This document shows, one piece after another, positions 38,850 through 38,986 of a DNA stretch of 38,986 nt. The DNA comes from an uncultured Phascolarctobacterium sp. (GTDB lineage Bacteria > Bacillota > Negativicutes > Acidaminococcales > Acidaminococcaceae). Positions within the stretch are counted from its first letter, which is position 1. Each line of letters starts with the position of its first letter. Position numbers and translations under genes: made by a program. The notes under the pieces are model-generated. The model worked only from the letters and a program-made list of their open reading frames with translations. It did no database searches and was not told the origin of the DNA. The DNA lies in the NCBI GenBank assembly GCA_900544795.1, contig UQWM01000021.1, forward strand, positions 1 to 38,986, given 5' to 3'.

Positions 38850-38878
38850 AGTGTAGCACCAGCGGCAAAAGTTGTCAA
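38850..38878 (-). promoter_or_regulatory. Promoter of the T-box/ECF operon
   Basis: Minus-strand TTGACA (38878-38873), 17-bp spacer, TACACT (38855-38850). Start predicted near 38843. Confidence 0.8.
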
Positions 38879-38925
38879 TAAGCGGGCGTGTATACATAGC
38901 GCCGGGCCTGAACGCAAAAATGTAC

Positions 38926-38954
38926 TTGTAATTTTGCGTCGGCAGGAGTAAGAT
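38926..38954 (+). promoter_or_regulatory. Promoter of the partial tRNA at the window end
   Basis: Plus-strand TTGTAA (38926-38931), 17-bp spacer, TAAGAT (38949-38954). Predicted start a few bases before the tRNA 5' end at 38967. The ACGCAAAA/TTTTGCGT inverted repeat (38912-38919 and 38932-38939) overlaps it. Confidence 0.5.
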
Positions 38955-38966
38955 ATTTTATGTAGT

Positions 38967-38986
38967 GGGGACGTAGCTCAGCTGGG
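38967..38986 (+). tRNA. Partial tRNA (probably tRNA-Ala), cut by the window end
   Basis: The last 20 bases, GGGGACGTAGCTCAGCTGGG, are a typical tRNA 5' part: acceptor arm GGGGACG, T8-A9, D stem GCTC and start of the D loop. This 5' end is most like bacterial tRNA-Ala, but the anticodon is outside the window. Confidence 0.75.

Noticed and set aside
38912..38939. ACGCAAAA/TTTTGCGT hairpin as a terminator
   Set aside because: No T-run follows on either strand and the loop is 12 nt; at most it is an operator overlapping the tRNA promoter.

Overview
The window most likely comes from a diderm, low-to-mid GC member of the Firmicutes class Negativicutes (an Acidaminococcaceae/Phascolarctobacterium-like gut bacterium would fit). 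The evidence is a mixture of traits. Firmicute-style features are a tryptophan T-box, ECF transporter, strong AGGAGG ribosome sites and GTG/TTG starts. Outer-membrane features are a complete two-partner secretion pair, with a FhaC-type barrel and a FHA-type exoprotein carrying Sec signal peptides. This assignment is inference, since no 16S rRNA is in the window.

Layout, left to right. 1-3200: a LysR regulator divergent from a universal stress protein, then a Bcr/CflA-type drug exporter. The exporter's leader has a strong promoter, a terminator and a short leader ORF that spans the terminator. 3200-5650: a three-gene alkylation-repair operon (Ada-AlkA fusion, Ogt, short alkyltransferase). 5740-5920: tRNA-Thr(CGT) with its own promoter and terminator. 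5960-10200: two-partner secretion (tpsB then tpsA). 10580-13470: Rrf2 regulator with a perfect 39-bp palindrome, an orphan HPt protein, an XRE regulator and a LarA-type lactate racemase homologue. 13557-14444: an EamA permease with an amber codon at codon 4. 14551-22050: an eleven-gene, tightly overlapping Mrp/Mbh-type cation/proton antiporter operon with three antiporter-like large subunits. 22426-23940: murI and a convergent RDD membrane protein. 24000-26981: two-component system translationally coupled to a short-chain dehydrogenase. 27200-28330: superoxide dismutase and Dps operon. 28731: a secreted repeat protein preceded by a Pho-box-like direct repeat. 29433-35416: two GGDEF genes, both broken, flanking a SLC13/DASS permease and its divergent LysR regulator. 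35619-38843: an ECF transporter operon (S, A, A, T) under a T-box with a UGG (Trp) specifier, so probably a tryptophan importer. The window ends 20 nt into a tRNA, probably tRNA-Ala.

How the genes work together: much of the window is envelope energetics (Mrp-like antiporter), stress defence (alkylation repair, Sod/Dps, Usp, drug export) and nutrient uptake (Trp ECF, dicarboxylate-type permease), with local regulators beside them. Most genes lie on the minus strand in compact operons, each closed by a clear intrinsic terminator.

Most notable: (i) a 19-codon leader ORF whose start lies at the base of a terminator hairpin and whose stop overlaps the drug-exporter ATG; (ii) a palindrome encoding near-identical promoters on both strands; (iii) four single-base gene lesions in 39 kb, three in-frame stops and one frameshift, which hit both GGDEF genes, dps and an EamA permease. 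These are either real decay or consensus errors and should be checked against reads.
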